64,000 bases of DNA from Gambelia wislizenii (lineage: Eukaryota; Chordata; Lepidosauria; Squamata; Crotaphytidae): the NCBI GenBank assembly GCA_030847615.1, contig JAUMIR010000001.1, forward strand, positions 66,167,501-66,231,500, written 5' to 3'. The position numbers and the translations under genes are program-made. The notes beneath the pieces are model-generated. The model ran no database searches, was not told the DNA's origin, and saw only the letters and a program-made list of their open reading frames with translations. This document shows, in pieces, positions 1 to 11,769 of this stretch (positions within the stretch are counted from its first letter, which is position 1; the number at the start of each line of letters is the position of its first letter).

Positions 1-1072
1 TCAGCCACTGGCAGCCCATGCCCATTGGGCAAATCTGTTGCTGGCAAACAGTTGAGGTGGGCCTTCCGCTGAAAAAAAATTCACTGGGGCCAAACCTAAT
101 CTTGGCAGCCCTGTTGACCAGATGCAATCTTCTGAACTGAGAGCATTTTGTCTGACAACAGAGGCAGTTGCTATTTGTGTCTGGCAATCCATGATGCTCA
201 TGGGGAAACCAAAGACCTCAACTCTTTTTCTGAAGAGAACCTACAATTCACAAAACCTTTTGAGTGAAAAGTATCTATTGCAGAGCCTCAAGCAACAGAG
301 TGAACACATGGGGCTGTCTTATACTGAGTCATATCATTGGCCCATTCACCCCAATACTGCCTGCTCTGGCTGGCAGCAGAGGTCCAACAGCTTAAGTGGA
401 CCCTCGGTGCCTGGTTGCCTTTAACTAGAAATGCCAGGAACTGAACCGGGGGACCTCTTCATACAGATGATGTACTCTATGTACCCAGGGCCTGGAAAAG
501 TTACTTTTTTACTGTCTCCAGGATTCTAGGAACTTTAGTTCCCCAGAGTAATGTCTCTAAGATCTGGAGCATGGTAGCCAAGAGTTGCCCGATGAGGTAG
601 GCCCAGTGAGGGATGGTTGATACCAACTTATATTTGTTGCTATGCCAGCTTCAAGACATTTGTTCTCACCCAGATGTCCCTTTGCAATTCACTTGGCCTC
701 TATCACACTCTTTATTTTTATTTTTCCACTTCTGAGCTTGAGCTGCTCCCTTCAGTCAGATAAAGATACTATAAAATAAAAATAAAATAAAACCAACAAT
801 TGAAAGCCATTTCCCTGAAGGTGATCCTACCGATGACTGAAGTAACACACCAGCCATTGAATTAGCCATTAATTTCAAGTATCCCTTATTTCTCCCTCCC
901 TTTCTGTGTCACACAGAGAAATAAGACAAGGATGACAACTGACTATAATGTAAAGGAGGGGGAAACAGTGGGAGGGTTTGGGAGAGCAGTTATTGCAAAA
1001 ACAAGGAAGCTATCCCTTTGGCACAAACAACTGAAATCTGCTCTGGTATGTTTCATTTTCTTATAAACATTC
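1..1072. other. No recognised gene or repeat
   Basis: I see no convincing coding exon on either strand and no mobile element I can name. Open frames are short and have no protein-like motif. An A/T-rich run of AAAATA units lies near 770-793. Confidence 0.4.
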
Positions 1073-1100
1073 TATTATTATTATTATTATTATTATTATT
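1073..1100. repeat. (ATT)n microsatellite
   Basis: About nine uninterrupted ATT units are visible directly in the sequence. Confidence 0.95.
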
Positions 1101-2008
1101 GCTAGAGGAAAAAGCTAAAATTCTATTATATTAAAAACAGAACTGCAAATGGACCCGGTTTGATCTCTATGGCATCCATTGCAGAGTAACAAGAGTAATT
1201 CCAGCAATTAGATGTTAATTGATGTCTGAGCATATCTATTCCTAGAAACAGCAAGATCGTGTACGGCATAACTAGCATCATTAAACAGCATCATGGCCCC
1301 TCTGGGGTTAGCAGAAGCTAAGCTCAAGTGGAGGCATCTTACCCAGAAATCCTGCAGCAGGGAGGAAACAAGCTGCAGATGGTGGAGGAGCTAAGGTCCC
1401 AGAGACAAAACCCATATAATTTGGGAAGTGAGGGAGGACAGAGCCTAGACTCAAACAGACTTCCTTCACAAATCCTTTTAAAAATGCAGATACTGAATCT
1501 CTTTCAAGCATAAGCTTTTCTCTAATTATGCAAGTTCTTAATCAGTTCTATGAACTTTTTGCTGATGATTTAAACATTCTAGCTGCTTGCCTTCTTTGGT
1601 CCTTGTGCTCAGCAGAATGGTGTGGGGATGTACGTATGTGCGGATGAGAGGTCAGCTTGCAAACACATATGTATTCATAGCAGAGACCTCCTCCCCACAC
1701 CAAAAACATAATCTCAGGGAAATTACCAATAGAGACTTCAAGAGACACTGCTCATGTATTTTGATACTGCGTGGTTTTTTTTTTTAACCTGCAAGAGATT
1801 TCCAAGTTTATTTTAAAAAATACAGCCCCAACAAGATCCATTCCTGACTGGTTAATGGTATATGTGTTTTGGAATGCAAAAATACAAAATACAATCATCC
1901 TTCATATTTGCAGGTTAAACATTTGAGGATTTGATTATTCACGGATTACTGTATTTGCTGCTACCTCCACTGCTGCCCTATATGTGACGGAGGGGGAGTT
2001 ATCTCTAG

Positions 2009-2336
2009 GGGCTGGTTTACACGGCAGGTTTTATTGCGTTAAGTTGCGCTTTAGCGCTTTCCCGCATCAGTGGTGGGTAGTTTACATGGTATATGTTTAC
2101 ACAGCTATATTTTGTGGCTCTTTGATTTTTTCCGCTTTGAGGTTCACACAGCCAAAAGTGCTGGGGGCATGGCCAAGCACTGGAGAGGAGACAATGCCAT
2201 CGGAATGTCTGCCCTGGCCCAAACTCCGTGCTTAACAGCTTAGAGGCAGTCCCCCTCCCCCCAACTCCCTTCCCACAAATCAAAGGGAAGGTTTTCCTCC
2301 TTTGCTTAACAGCATTTTCTCCCAAATAGAGGAAAG

Positions 2337-2383
<47 letters not shown>

Positions 2384-2901
2384 AACAGGTTAGATCTGAT
2401 GCAGCCCTTCGTGAAATGGTTTCTCTCCCTCCCCCATGCACAGGATCACAGCTGATGAAATGAGCTATTACATACTTGCAAAACAGCAGAGAGGATGAGA
2501 AGGAATGCTCTCTGAATGAAAATTGTTGGGAATCCTTTTTGTTGCAAACTGGCTTCCAAAATAGCAGAGAGGATTTTTCAAAGTTTCCTCTAATCGCTAC
2601 TGTCTTTTTCTCCCTCCCTGCCCCTCTTTTAAGCCCACCCTTGCATCATCAACCAATCACAATGCAGCTCTGCTGTAGCTCTTAGTGGAATGGTTGTTTA
2701 CACTGCCAATAATGTGCTACATTGCAAATATACCTGCAAAAGTAGCGACATCCCTTGCCATGCTATATTTGGGTGTTTTACCTTCCCCCCTTCTTTTACC
2801 TTCCCCCCTTCTGAATGAGGCGATGCTGTGCTGAGATCCATGGGAACTATGAGCTATCTTAGCGGTATATTTAGAGGAATATTTGCCCATGTAAACAACC
2901 C
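2009..2901. mobile_element. MITE nested inside the Tigger-like MITE
   Basis: This segment starts GGGCTGGTTTACACGGC and ends with the inverted match GGGTTGTTTACATGG. It is flanked by CTAG on both sides (2005-2008 and 2902-2905), while the related uninterrupted element at 42500 has CTAG only once at that point. This shows an insertion with a 4-bp target duplication. It holds a GA microsatellite and no credible ORF. The superfamily is not certain; hAT, Harbinger and Chapaev-like ends are possible. Confidence 0.7.
2339..2377. repeat. (GA)n microsatellite
   Basis: Nearly perfect GA dinucleotide run inside the nested MITE. Confidence 0.95.
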
Positions 2902-3066
2902 CTAGGCTTTTCTAGGTCCTCCAATGCAATTTGCCCTGGAGGATCTAGAAATGCCTAAAGAAGTGTTCTCCCACGTTAAAAAAAATAGCACCCTATATTC
3001 TCAGTTTTTCCACTTTCATGGGGATCCTGTGTCCATAACCCCAGCAAAAGTTGAGGGCTGACTGTA

Positions 3067-3567
3067 GCCCACCAATTTAAACCTGCCAATTTTAGTCCCA
3101 TGGTGACTTGGAACTTAGGTAGGCTGTTCCATCAGAGTAACGTCTTTCAGTTTAGTTGGTGGAGGACCCATGTAGGCAGTTAGGTACTGACTTCTTTCCT
3201 ACCATTTTGGGCCTTCCAGTCTCTACTTAATCTTCCTGCCTGGGGGGAGCGGGGGGGGGAGATAGGAAACATTCTTTAGTCAAGGTGTTTAGAATGATGC
3301 CAATTAAAAAGACAACAGACAAAGCACACATAGGGAAAAAAGACATCATGGCAGATTGTGTCTGTAACATCAGGCATCTCTGACCGTACAGCTCTTTCCC
3401 CTGTAATTCAGATCCTTTCTTCCTGTCAGAACAGTCACTAATTATTATGAATTAAGAGGCTCAATGTCAGATCTTCTATCTGCTTAACTCAGTTCTGCGC
3501 CATACATTTGAATGAAAAAAGAGGAGCCTGCTCCATTTCTTTGTTGCATTTGTATTTCTTTATTTAG
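3067..3567. other. No recognised feature
   Basis: Non-coding sequence between the MITE and the BovB fragment. A short G-run at 3242-3260 is the only low-complexity tract. Confidence 0.4.
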
Positions 3568-4455
3568 ACTTGGAACGATTACTGAAGAAAGTCAAGGAAG
3601 AAAGTGCAAAGGCAGGTTTACAGCTGAACAAGAAGAAAAGAAATATGACCACAGATGACTTGCATAAAAGTAAAGTAGATAATGAAGACCTTGAAATAGT
3701 TCAAGATTTTTCATTCCTTGGCTCAGTCATTAATCAGAATGGAGAATGCAGTCAAGAAATCAGAAGAAGACTAGGATTTGGAAGGGCAGCTATGGAGGAA
3801 GCAGACAACGTTCCAAAGTGTCAAGATACATAATTGAATACTAAAGTTAGGATTGTCCATGTGTCATATTTCCCATTTCTATGTATGGTTGTGAAAGCTG
3901 GACAGTGAGGAAAGCTGATAGGAAGAAAATCAACTCATTTGAAATATTTGAAACATTCTGGAAAAGAATTCTATGGAAACTGTGGACTGCTAAAAAGACA
4001 AATAAATAGGTCTTAGAGCAAATCAATTTTAAAAAAATTAATTAGGAATTTATACCCCACTCTTCAGCTACAAAGGCTATCAAAACAGCTTACAAATTGT
4101 TTTAAGCAATAGCAATTTACACATCTATACTGCATTAAGCAATTTCCAATGTGTGGTAGCTAAATCAAGCCTGAACTCTCCTTGGAAGCCAGGATAATTA
4201 AACAGAGATTGTCATACTTTCACCATATCATGAGAAGACATGACTTACTAGAAAAGACAGATATGTTTGGTAAGGTAGAAGGCAGCAGGAAAAGAGGAAG
4301 ACTGCATTCCAGATGAATAGACTCAATCAAGGAAGCCACAGCCTGAGTCTGCAACATCTGACCAGGGTTATTGATGATAGGGTGACTTGGAGGCCTCTCA
4401 CTCATAGGGTTGCCACAAGTCAAAGTCTACTTGATGGCAGTTAACAACAATAAGA
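3568..4455 (+). mobile_element. BovB (RTE) LINE, 3' part, broken
   Basis: The first open stretch (about 3570-3833) encodes a peptide typical of the end of the BovB reverse transcriptase domain, with LLKKVKEESAKAGLQLN and FSFLGSVINQNGECSQEIRR. Downstream, in shifting frames, come pieces resembling KVRIV, LSLEA, HIMRR, DLLEKTDMFGKVEG and RKRGR. The 3' end closes with TTGATGGCAGTTAACAACAA, the usual BovB tail. Stops and frameshifts show it is dead. A SINE fragment interrupts it at 4027-4161. BovB is abundant in squamates, which supports the host assignment. The 5' end is truncated. Confidence 0.85.
4027..4161 (-). mobile_element. SINE 3' fragment inserted in BovB
   Basis: This is the reverse complement of the tail half of the SINE at 4533-4811 (shared CAAAGGCTATCAAAACAGC and TTTTAAGCAATAGCAATTTA). 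It lacks the tRNA-like head, so it is 5'-truncated. Direct repeats AAATCAA at 4020-4026 and 4162-4168 flank it. Removing one copy rejoins the BovB reading (GAGCAAATCAAGCCTGAACT). Confidence 0.85.
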
Positions 4456-4532
4456 ACACAACACACACAAACAGAAAGAGGGGGAAGCTAACTTTGGATT
4501 TTGAGCAGGAGCAGCAGGCAAAATGATAAAAA

Positions 4533-4811
4533 GGAGCCCTGGTGGCGCAGTGGTTAAATACCAGTACTGCAAGTCATCACGTTGCAAGTTTGATTCCAGC
4601 CGGCTCCAAGGTTCACTCAGCCTTCCATCCTTTCGTAGGTTGGTAAATTGAGTACCCAGCTTGTGGGGGCAATTAGCTAACACACATTGGAAACTGTTTA
4701 ATGCAGTGTAGATGTGTAAATAGCTATTGCTTAAAACAATTTGTAAGCCGCTTTGATAGCCTTGTAGCTGAAGAACGGGGTATAAATAAAGTAAAGTAAA
4801 GTAAAGTAAAA
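4533..4811 (+). mobile_element. tRNA-derived squamate SINE, complete
   Basis: The head GGAGCCCTGGTGGCGCAGTGG carries a Pol III A box (around 4542-4553), and a B box reads AGTTTGATTCC (4587-4597). The tail ends in GGGGTATAAATAAAG followed by AGTAA-type repeats. The layout is a tRNA-headed SINE with a LINE-like tail, as in squamate SINE families. Other partial copies lie at 4027-4161 and 22219-22310. Confidence 0.88.
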
Positions 4812-5091
4812 TCTCATAAGTCAGGAGACAGAAGCTTTCACCAAAATGTCTGAAGCTCTTGATAAACACCACTTTGCTCACTCAAAAATGCCCCTAGTAC
4901 AATGGGGCTGTCATTGACTCTTTTTGCAAACAATCATCATTAGCAAGGAGCTACCACGTTTGAAACCATGGTGAGGATCAAAGTTGTCCATAGCCTTGCA
5001 GCATCTCATTAAAAGTAGGTCTAGCTCAAAGAAGCTGATGGTTGTGCCACGGAAACTGCTCCTTTAGTAGAGAGGAGCATGTTTTAAAATG

Positions 5092-5680
5092 CAAGCAACC
5101 CTCAGTGCACAAAGCCCCTAACAAAGAAGCTACTTTTTAAAAAGTCTTTTTTCTGCTCACCTAGCCACGCCTCTTTTCTTTCTTGTTCTCTGTTTAGCTG
5201 GAGGGTTGTTGTTGTTTTTTTAGCAACACTGGAACTAAGAGAGCGGTGCAGAACTGGAAAAACACAGACTTTCACTTGCTGGGTTGCAGCAGTGTGTTTG
5301 CAGTAAACAGTGCAACAGAGCTTGAGCTGGGAAAGAATGGGATGCTCTTCAGCTGATCCTACTCTAGTTGTGTATGCCTGCTTACAACAGGCAACGTGAC
5401 AGCAGCTGCCTCTAAAATCCATTACTGAGCATGTGTGAACAGCAAAACAGAGAGAAAGGGTGAAAGCAAATTACCCCACCTCGCCAGCTACACTCAGCAT
5501 GTTAAAAAAAAAAAGTATAGAGCTGTATGCTTGACTATCAAATTGGAACTCATAATAAAAACAGAGGCTGGTGAAAGAAAGAAAAATAATAATAATCTCT
5601 GGATGCATTTTGGAAGAAGATTTCAAGTGTTCTGTAGAAGGTTCAAAATGTTTTTCTTTACTTATGCAAGGCTTACCTGA
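5092..5680 (+). mobile_element. Copy of the 35604-36236 MITE family
   Basis: Over several hundred bases this matches 35604-36080: shared blocks include GTTTGCAGTAAACAGTGCAA, a stretch near TGTGTATGCCTGC, and TTATGCAAGGCT. The left end (CAAGCAACCCTCAGTGCACA) is a degraded form of that family's inverted end. The right end is not clearly preserved. There is no coding capacity. Confidence 0.65.
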
Positions 5681-5699
5681 CCTGGCTCTACCTAGACAT

Positions 5700-6639
5700 A
5701 CCTGTAACTGGATGCCAAACAGTAAAAAGTAACTGGACAATAAGTGCTAGAGAAGTGATTCTCAAAAATTTCCAGACTTGAAGGGATGTTTCTACATCAA
5801 CATGTCCAAGTATTTATTTTTTAAAAAAATATCCAAGTATTTATATGTTGCAGAAAATTTGGGGTGAGGTGGTCTATGGCAAAAATAATAAAATAAAATA
5901 CTACTTTTCTAGACTATGACTTAAAAATTCCTCCCCACCAACCAGCATGGTTGAATGATTCTAGGAGTTATAGTCTATAAAAACAACTTCTCCAAGCTTT
6001 GGGATTTGCCCATGCCTGTTGCTCCTCACCTTCTCTATGCATCAAATGAAAATGTTCCCTATAAAATACCGAATAGTTTCCTGGGTTTGCATTAAAAATG
6101 GGAGATATGCTACTTTTCAAAGATGAGTCAACAAGCCTCCTAGGAATACTAGATATCAATTAACATCTGATGACTGAAATTACTCTTATTATTACACAGT
6201 TAGAGATGTCACCAAGAGCAAGCTGAATCCATTTGCAGATCTATTTTTAATTTAATAGAATTGTTGCCTTTTCATCCAGCACGAAAGAGTCACATACTAT
6301 CCAAGGAATCTACAATTCAGAGATCAGAAATGTTTACAAGATCCTAAATCCAAGTGCTAGCCCTAGCTAGCATAGGCCCATTGAATCAGTGGAGTTTTCA
6401 TATGTGTTGATTGACCGTTCAGCAATTGATTCTATTCTAGTTAGGATTTATGACAATGGAACTGCATGTAAGATTCCAGCTTTCCCATGGAATATCTGCC
6501 TCTACGGTTAGGGTGTAAGTGAGCCTGCCTCTCCCTCTCATCATACACTCATTCTATCACACAGAGAACTGCTGTATTCAGCAAGCATATGAGCTGGCAA
6601 AAAGCCTGCAAATTATGGGTTGGTATATAAAACACAACT
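5700..6639. other. Mostly unannotated; old repeat relic
   Basis: No exon seen. Around 5935-5985 the words ACCAGCATGGTTGAATGATT and GGAGTTATAGTC resemble a very common decayed amniote repeat, but the ends cannot be placed. Confidence 0.3.
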
Positions 6640-6960
6640 ACTGGAACCTGGTGGGATGAGTCTCATGATTGGAATGTAGCAATAGAGGGGTATGACCTAT
6701 TTCAGAGAAATAGACCTAATGGGAAAGGAGCAGCAGCAGCATTATATATTAAGGATGTTTACACCTGTGAAGAGATCCATGACTTTAATCCTAGAAGCCA
6801 GGTTGAAAGCATCTGGGTAAAAACTAAGGGGGAGAGAAATAACAATGATGTCATTATGGGGTTCGACTACAGACACCTAACCCAGACAGAGGACTTGGAT
6901 TATGCCTTCCTGAAACAGATGACCAAACATTCAGAAAGGAGAGATGTAGGATTTGTAACT
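6640..6960 (+). pseudogene. CR1 LINE endonuclease fragment
   Basis: Translation in one frame gives TWWDESHDWNVAIEGYDLFQ, then GKGAAAALYIKDVYTCEE, then VESIWVKTKGERNNN and DVIMGFDYRHL. These follow the order of motifs in the CR1 ORF2 apurinic-type endonuclease (TW.DE, then the GV.YRP-like segment). The catalytic context is degraded. It probably belongs to the same decayed CR1 copy as 7690-8637. Confidence 0.7.
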
Positions 6961-7689
6961 CAAATTGCATGGGGGATCAATGGAGATCCCAGTAGTAACT
7001 GAATTCTAATATGAGGAATTTTAATTAGCTCATGATGCCAGTGAAAGGCTGGGTAACATTCTTTTGACTTATGCATAGCAGTAGTAACTGAGGAGACTCT
7101 AAGCCAGGGGGTGGACTAAAAATGTTTTTTATTGAAAATTAATCAAGGGAACACACACAAACACATACACTCAGGCTTCAAGCAATCACACAAGGCTAAC
7201 AAAGAAAGTAGGAAGTATTGGGATAGAAGAATAGAGTTTATTCGAAGAGCAGAGACTCATGCAGCAGAGAAAGCTCATAATATTGTTGTGAGGGTCACGC
7301 AGCAAACCGGTAGCATGGAGGTAGGAGGAGGAACTGCAGACACTTTGGTGGCATTTTAAGGTAATATTTACAGTTGATTTTACCCCTGAATGGGGCGAGT
7401 TTGAGCCGATTACAATGTCTGCTGGAGTTTCACAAGGGAATCTATTGTTCCCTAAACAATAGACTCTCCAGATGTGTTAACTATCACTAATGGTTGGAAC
7501 ATTGAACTTGAGTAGACTCAGGCAAACCTCTATTGTTTTAGGAAGAGGGGAGAGGAAGAACCAGTTTTGTAAGCAAAGAGCACTCAACCACCTTAATGGG
7601 ATTAATGAGTAACTCACTTTCAGAGCTGCCCAGGAAGAATTAGCCCATTGTCTCCCTAACATATCAGTTCCAGGGGACTTCACATAATT
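6961..7689 (+). other. Likely decayed middle of a CR1 LINE
   Basis: This lies between CR1 endonuclease and reverse transcriptase pieces of the same orientation and could be the decayed inter-domain part. I cannot confirm it, since no motif is clear. Confidence 0.3.
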
Positions 7690-7955
7690 CTCACCTGGCT
7701 GTGTCTTTTAGAAATTTCAACTGGCTACTGGATAAGTCCCAGTATACTGGAGGAGGGCAAATGTTGTCCCCAGCTTCAAAATGAGAAAAAAGAGGGCCCA
7801 AATAATTACCACTCAGCCTGACATCAATAACAGGTAAGATCTAGAGCAGATAATTAAAGAGACAGTCTGTAAGCATTTAGGAAGAAGTGCAGTGATCATG
7901 AAAAGTCAACATGGGTTTCTCAAAAACAAGTCATGCCAGATTAATCTAATCTCTT

Positions 7956-8010
<55 letters not shown>

Positions 8011-8637
8011 ACAACTTGGTAGATGAAGGGCATGCTGTGGATGTAGCATATTTTATTTTCAGCAAGGCCTTTGACAAGGTCCCCCTTGCTAGTCTTGAAA
8101 ACAAGCTAGTAATATGTGGGCTAGACAATGCTATTGTTAGGTGGATTTAATTGGTTGACTAACCAAACCCAAAGGGTGTTCACCATGGATGGCTCCTCTT
8201 CATCCTGGAGAGAAGTGATTAGTGGGGTGCCACAGGGTTCTGTCCTGGGCCCAGTGCTATTCAACTTCTTTATCAATGACTTTGATGAGGGAGTAGAGGC
8301 CATACCTATCAAATTTGCAGATGACACCAAATTAGGAGGGGTAGTGAATACCCCAGAGGACAGGATCAGAATTCAAAATGACCTTAACGGAGATTGGATA
8401 GCAGGGCCAAAACTAACAGAATGAATTTCAACAGGGAGGAATGTAAGGTACCACATTTAGGCAGAAGAATGAAAGGCAGAGATCTAGGATCAGTGACACT
8501 TGGCTTGACAATATTACATGTGAAAGGGATCTAGGAGTCTTAGTAGACCCCAAGCCAAATGTGAGTGAACAGTGTGATGCAGCAGCTAGAAAAGCCAATG
8601 TGATTGTAGGCTGCATTGATAGCATAGTGTCTAGACA
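7690..8637 (+). pseudogene. CR1 LINE reverse transcriptase fragment
   Basis: Frames contain RANVVP, then a segment ending KSQHGFLKNKSCQTNLI, then AYFIFSKAFDKVP-like coding. They are followed by [20 protein letters not shown] and [11 protein letters not shown], the catalytic FADD box of the CR1 clade. A (TA)n(GA)n microsatellite has expanded inside it at 7955-8008, and frames shift around it. It stops abruptly at about 8637 within the C-terminal region (GCIDSIVSR), where a DIRS-derived piece begins. Confidence 0.85.
7955..8008. repeat. (TA)n(GA)n compound microsatellite
   Basis: A TA run followed directly by a GA run, inside the CR1 reverse transcriptase fragment, breaking its frame. Confidence 0.95.
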
Positions 8638-8640
8638 GAA

Positions 8641-8945
8641 GGAAGAACAGGTTGCTTACCTGTAACTGTGGTTCTTTGAGTGGTCATCTGTGCCCTCACA
8701 CAAATGGGTTTTGTGTCTATGCAGAGACTCCTTTCAGAATGTTCTAGAGCTGAGTAGCTTTTCGCAGGAACTCCATCCCCTCCCACCTACTGCACATGTT
8801 CCAGCCCACCAAGCTACTGTTCCCTCAGTTTTGAAGGCCACCATGAAATTTACAGAGATCTGAAAGAGGAGAGGTAGGGCAGATTTGAGTGAGAATATAG
8901 ATGACCATTTCAACAACTACAGTTACAGGTAAGCACAGCTACTGT
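8641..8945. mobile_element. Short element with DIRS-type ends
   Basis: It begins GCTTACCTGTAACTGTGGTT then TTTGAGTGGTCATCTGTG. It ends with the inverse (GATGACCATTTCAACAACTA, then CAGTTACAGGTAAGC). These are the same end sequences as the DIRS element at 45-49 kb. The length of about 300 bp equals the two repeat units at 45046 and 45341. No coding capacity. It is either a solo terminal repeat or a non-autonomous derivative. Confidence 0.65.
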
Positions 8946-9794
8946 AGGATTTGCATATGAGTTTCCTTGCACATCTACTGCTTCTGAGGCTTTGTTCAGC
9001 ACTGAGGACTATTGTTAGTCTATACCAGTCTCCCAGATTAGTATATCAGATTATTTCAAAAGGATATTTTCACATTCCCATAAACCATAACAGATGTATC
9101 ATACCTTCTACCACACCACTGGGTACCCCCAAATGTGACAAAACACCCCACACACCTCCAGAGAGTATGGGTGCAGGGTCAGAAATGTGTTGATTCCTGG
9201 GAGCGGGGGAACAGAAACGCCTCAGGAGGGTGCATGCAGCTCCATATACATCATGCTATGAATGCCATTTGGCAGGACCATTGGCCATGCTGGCTCAGGG
9301 TAATGAGAGATACAGTCCAACCCTCCACTTTCCCAAGCTCTGCCACTATAGCTCACTCATCATGCTCCACTGCAAAACAATAACTCAGCACCTGGGGTCC
9401 CAGAAACAAGGGATGGTGACCTCTGCTTTCTCCACAGGGCCTCCTTAGTGGTGGTACTTTGTGCAGGATGCAGAAAGACATCCCCTTTCCTGGGGGAAAG
9501 GAGTTGTGAGAAGGAAAAGGCATGAGTGGATGAAGTTTGTGTGTGTGTGGGGGGGGTAGAGTACACTTCACTGATGCCTTGTTATGGCTACAGGAGCCAG
9601 AGGTGAGCTGGGAGAATCTGATCCAGCCAAGCCAGCATGTCAGAGATGCTGATCTCACCAGTCCAGTAAGATGGTGCAAACTGGTCCACACTCATTTCCT
9701 CCACTGGCTGCTGCTCCTCTTGCTTCCAACAGTTCTTCAGCTTGAAGCATAGCTGGGCAGGAACAAGGGGTGGGACGTGCAGTACTGAACGGCC
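8946..9794. other. No recognised feature
   Basis: No exon or named repeat. A G-rich tract (GTGTGTGTGTGGGGGGG) lies near 9538-9556. Overlapping short ORFs on both strands look random. Confidence 0.35.
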
Positions 9795-10435
9795 CTCATT
9801 GGCTGATGCGGCAGCTAAAAAGGCCAATGCAGTTTTGGGCTGCATCAATAGAAGTATAGTGTCTAGATCAAGGGAAGTAATAGTGCCGCTCTATTCTGCC
9901 TTGGTCAGGCCTCACCTAGAATACTGTGCTCAGTTCTGGGCACCACAATTCAAAAAGGATATTGACAAATTGGAGCGTGTCCAGAGAAGGGCGATTAAAA
10001 TGGTGAAAGGTCTGGAAACCATGCCTTATGAGGAGAGACTTAGGGAGCTGGGTATGTTTAGCCTGGAAAAAAGACGGTTAAGAGGCGATATGATAGCCCT
10101 GTTTAAGTATTTGAAGGGGTGTCACGTTGAGGATGGAGCAGGCTTGTTTTCTGCTGCTCCAGAGACTGGAACACGGAGCAATGGATGCAAGCTCCAGGAA
10201 CAGAGATTCCACCTCAACATGAGGAGGAACTTTTTGACAGTCAGAGCTGTTCGGCAGTGGAACACACTCCCTCGGAGCGTGGTGGGGTGTCCTTCCTTGG
10301 AGGTCTTTAAACAGAGGCTGGATGGCCATCTGTCGGGGATGCTTTGATCGTGATTTCCTGCATGGCAGAGGGTTGGACTGGATGGCCCTCGTGGTCTCTT
10401 CCAACTATGCAGTTCTATGATTCTATGATTCAAGA
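9795..10435 (+). pseudogene. CR1 LINE, 5'-truncated, C-terminal domain and 3' end
   Basis: One frame stays open through 10344 and encodes the CR1 C-terminal region: [57 protein letters not shown], and ending [16 protein letters not shown]. The 3' UTR finishes with the typical CR1 octamer repeats (TTCTATGATTCTATGATTC) at about 10415-10435. It overlaps in content with the end of the 7690-8637 copy, so it is a separate insertion. It has no reverse transcriptase core and cannot be active. Confidence 0.92.
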
Positions 10436-11754
10436 GCCCACCCTTGCCTACCTGTCATGGCTAAACCTCCCTTCCCACCATACACCTTCAGGACTGAGAT
10501 GGCATTGGGTGGAGATCTTTCTGGCAGCTGAACAACTATTTCAGCTTGTAAAAAACTGCAACCTGGCAAACATGCATTAAGAAAGGGAAGGAAAATAAGG
10601 TTTGACTGCAATTAACAAAAATCTATATGGTTGGTTCAGAATGCATTACTTTCACTTCTGTGTGCTAGATTCAACACCCAAGATTGATTAGGCAGGTGCA
10701 GTTTGACTCTGTGTACAGGATATTGATCTCTGTGAAATTGTATTGGCAAAGACAGACGTGGAACTGATTAAGTAACAAGCTCCCACTTTGTTGGGCCTTT
10801 GAGGAAAGCACCCCACCCACCCTGACCCCCACCAATGAGACTTTCTGCTAAAGCTGTTCAATCAAACATCCTTACAGATTTCCATAACACATGGAAATGA
10901 AACATCTGTTTTCAGTCTGCTGCCATAAACTGTTGTAAGAACCAGGGCTTTTAAAAACTCAGTTCCAGCGGCAGTTTCACACAGACTTCAATGTAAGGAA
11001 AAGGTGCAAAGGAATTATGCAAACCCAGAGCCCTTCCCTTTCGTGTGGGAGTGCTCTCCATTTGCATAGGGTGGCAGAGGGCAGCCATACAAAGCGGAGA
11101 CAGCCAAAACTCAGGTTTGAAGGCCATCTGGCAGACACGACTCAACTGTCCATCATCGGAGACCCAGACATGCCTTTGTGCTCCTGGGGACCTCCTGTTA
11201 TCTTGCTTCCTCTATTACTGTCATTTATTGACATCAAGAAAGAAAGATTATGGAAAATGCTATTTATGAGTGAGGGTGGGTGGGGGAGAATCTCAAGCAC
11301 AACATAACTAAAGACCACCTTCTGTTTGGGTTCATTTGGTTGGCAAGGGAGGGAACAACATTTCCACGGCAATCTCCTGCCAAACCCCACATTCAGATGT
11401 GGTAGATGTGGTAATGAAAAGTAGCCATTGCTTTGACTGATGCCTGTTCTTTCCTCTTTGTTTGGGCTAAATTGCTTCTCAAATACCAAGCTTGAGAAAG
11501 ATACTACCTTGGCTTTTCTACTTTAGGCATAACAATGCTATGTCCTTAAGTAACTTTGCTGTCTGAAATGGCAGAGCAAGCTGTGGCATACCACTAACTA
11601 TCTGACATAATCCATATAGTAATTGACTCTGCCTTGGCTATTTAAGAAAACAATTGCTGGTAGTAACTGTGCCACAAGGCAGGGAATTTGGTGGGGAAGT
11701 TTGGAGATCTGTCTCCATAGTCCCTGATTACCTGTTGCTGGAAGGAGGTAAAGA
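10436..11754. other. No recognised feature
   Basis: Non-coding. ORFs here are short and without recognisable motifs. Confidence 0.4.
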
Positions 11755-11767
11755 CACACCTGTTGTT
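11755..11767. repeat. Target-site duplication, left (Penelope-like)
   Basis: CACACCTGTTGTT, identical to 13034-13046. Confidence 0.85.
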
Positions 11768-11769
11768 AG

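Larger units (their letters stand above)
1892..3064. mobile_element. Tigger/pogo-like MITE, split by a second MITE
   Basis: Both ends carry inverted repeats (CAATCATCCTTCATATTTGC on the left; the right end reads CAGTCAGCCCTCAACTTTTG in reverse complement), flanked by TA at 1890-1891 and 3065-3066. The end type and TA target site fit the Tigger/pogo (Tc1-mariner) group. Its outer arms match the complete 387-bp copy at 42500-42886, including the shared phrase TTTTCTAGGTCCTCCA. It has no coding capacity. The extra length comes from an insertion at 2009-2901. Confidence 0.75.

Noticed and set aside
4533..4606. tRNA gene
   Set aside because: A and B boxes are present, but the sequence lacks a foldable tRNA and continues into a SINE body and tail.
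8575..9870. One CR1 interrupted by the DIRS-derived element
   Set aside because: Both CR1 pieces contain the same 60-bp segment (GCATTGATAGCATAGTGTCT and GCATCAATAGAAGTATAGTG regions), so they are two separate copies.
9742..10347. 201-codon open frame as a host gene
   Set aside because: From about residue 18 onward it is the CR1 ORF2 C-terminus; the first residues come from unrelated flank.
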